Positions 6,410 through 7,309 of a DNA stretch of 7,309 nucleotides are shown in pieces. Origin of the DNA: Deltaproteobacteria bacterium (GTDB lineage Bacteria; Desulfobacterota; Desulfuromonadia; Desulfuromonadales; BM103); the NCBI GenBank assembly GCA_024636215.1, contig JAGXHL010000014.1, positions 1 to 7,309 on the forward strand, written 5' to 3'. The position numbers and the translations under genes are program-made. Position 1 is the stretch's first letter. Each line of letters begins with the position of its first letter. The notes under the pieces were generated by a model. The model was not told the DNA's origin. It saw nothing but the letters and a program-made list of their open reading frames with translations, and ran no database searches.

Positions 6410-7309
6410 TCATAGTCGGCAAAATGCTTGCAATTCCTTTTTAGCGGTTGCCAGCACCTCTTCCCTGGGCAACCGCCCGAGGCGGATACTCAGACGGTAA
6501 TCCGGGCTGAAACGGTACTTCTTGTTATCTTCCAGAAGGGCAAGGATCTGTTCGGGAGCAACCCTGGTGTTGGCAGGAAAGGCAAACACCAGATTATGAC
6601 CGTCGTACTCCGCCAGCTCGACATGCAACTGCTTCATCAGCACGCGCAACTTCATGACATCAAGCAAGAGTTCTGCCGCTGCCGGCAACTCGCCGTAGCG
6701 ATCACGCAACTCATCGCCTGCCTGATAAATTTCTACATCCTCGCTGGCTGACGCAAGCTTTCGATACAGCACCAGGCGCTGGTTGGGGTCACCAACATAA
6801 TTTTCGGGCAGAAAGGCGGACAAGCCAAGGCGGATTTCAGGATCAATGCGCTCTTCACGAGTCTGCCCCTGCAGCTCCTGAATAGTTTCCTCGAGCAGCT
6901 CGGTATACATTTCAAAACCGATCGCCGCCACCTGACCGGCCTGCCGTGCTCCAAGCAGATCTCCCGCACCGCGCAGTTCCAGATCATGCCGGGCGATGCG
7001 GAAACCGGCTCCCAGCTCCGACTGTTCCTGCAGAACCTTGAGCCGTTCGCGGGCATCTCTTGTCAGCAGCCCTTCGCCGGGAATCATGAGGTAGGCATAG
7101 GCACGCTGATGGGAGCGACCGACCCGGCCGCGTAACTGGTAAAGCTGCGCCAGTCCGAAGCAGTCGGCCCGGTTGACGATCATGGTGTTGGCCGTGGAGA
7201 TATCAATACCATTTTCTATAATCGTCGTGCAGACCAGCAGGTTGATCCGTCCCTCGATAAAATAGAGCCTGACTTTTTCTAGTGCTTTTTCCGGCATCTG
7301 ACCGTGACC
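6410..7309 (-). CDS. mfd: Mfd, transcription-repair coupling factor (C-terminal 299 residues)
   Basis: Mfd is a DNA translocase that binds RNA polymerase stalled at lesions, dislodges it and recruits UvrA. Only the C-terminus is present; the 5' end is beyond the right edge, and the open frame continues to the last base (family length is about 1,150). The fragment begins inside the second helicase lobe (GHGQMPEKALEKV). Motif V, TTIIENGIDISTANTMIV, is at fragment residues 28-45. Motif VI, QLYQLRGRVGRSHQRAYAYL, is at 55-74. The translocation motif region RHDLELRGAGDLLGARQAG follows at 107-125. The TRCF C-terminal domain starts near 155 (IDPEIRLGLSAFLPENYVGD) and includes the NQRLVLYRKL segment. 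The frame ends in tandem stops, TGA then TAG. The lipoprotein gene begins 40 bases after the coding end, consistent with one operon. Confidence 0.97.
   Translation of the reverse strand, partial: GHGQMPEKALEKVRLYFIEGRINLLVCTTIIENGIDISTANTMIVNRADCFGLAQLYQLRGRVGRSHQRAYAYLMIPGEGLLTRDARERLKVLQEQSELGAGFRIARHDLELRGAGDLLGARQAGQVAAIGFEMYTELLEETIQELQGQTREERIDPEIRLGLSAFLPENYVGDPNQRLVLYRKLASASEDVEIYQAGDELRDRYGELPAAAELLLDVMKLRVLMKQLHVELAEYDGHNLVFAFPANTRVAPEQILALLEDNKKYRFSPDYRLSIRLGRLPREEVLATAKKELQAFCRL

Noticed and set aside
1..7309. Mobile elements, CRISPR arrays, tRNA/rRNA genes, phage or defence systems
   Set aside because: No repeats, transposase frames, array-like periodicity or RNA gene signatures were seen. 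Nearly all bases belong to recognisable housekeeping genes.

Overview
This looks like an ordinary chromosomal housekeeping segment from a Gram-negative bacterium with mid-50s % GC by eye. A periplasmic SurA-like chaperone follows a parvulin lipoprotein, directly downstream of mfd. Together with a single-domain PilZ protein and the protein sequences, this suggests the Desulfuromonadales/Geobacterales side of the old Deltaproteobacteria. That placement is inference from gene order and sequence style, not from a database search.

The window is almost fully coding and mostly on the minus strand. Read from the right edge, the 3' end of mfd (transcription-repair coupling factor) is followed after 37 bases by a parvulin-type lipoprotein gene. 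That gene is followed after 13 bases by a SurA-like periplasmic chaperone gene. These three form one probable operon, which ends at a strong hairpin at 4366-4395. A small plus-strand gene for a PilZ-domain (c-di-GMP receptor) protein converges on the same hairpin. The PilZ gene is divergent from pdxA (pyridoxal phosphate synthesis). The 178-base gap between their starts holds a plausible sigma-70-type promoter for each gene, with a perfect 12-base palindrome between the two promoters. pdxA is followed, 107 bases on, by uvrA (nucleotide excision repair), which runs off the left edge lacking only its last few dozen codons.

Functionally there are three themes. Mfd and UvrA are partners in transcription-coupled repair and lie about 4 kb apart. 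The two parvulin-family proteins are envelope folding factors, one predicted to be lipid-anchored and the other soluble in the periplasm; both lack the first of the two usual parvulin active-site histidines. PdxA and the PilZ protein share a divergent control region.

I found no mobile element, CRISPR array, tRNA, rRNA, phage or defence genes, and no convincing new system. No gene-free stretch exceeds 300 bases. The most testable observations are the palindrome between the divergent promoters, the substituted catalytic residues in both parvulin proteins, and the placement of the orphan PilZ gene.
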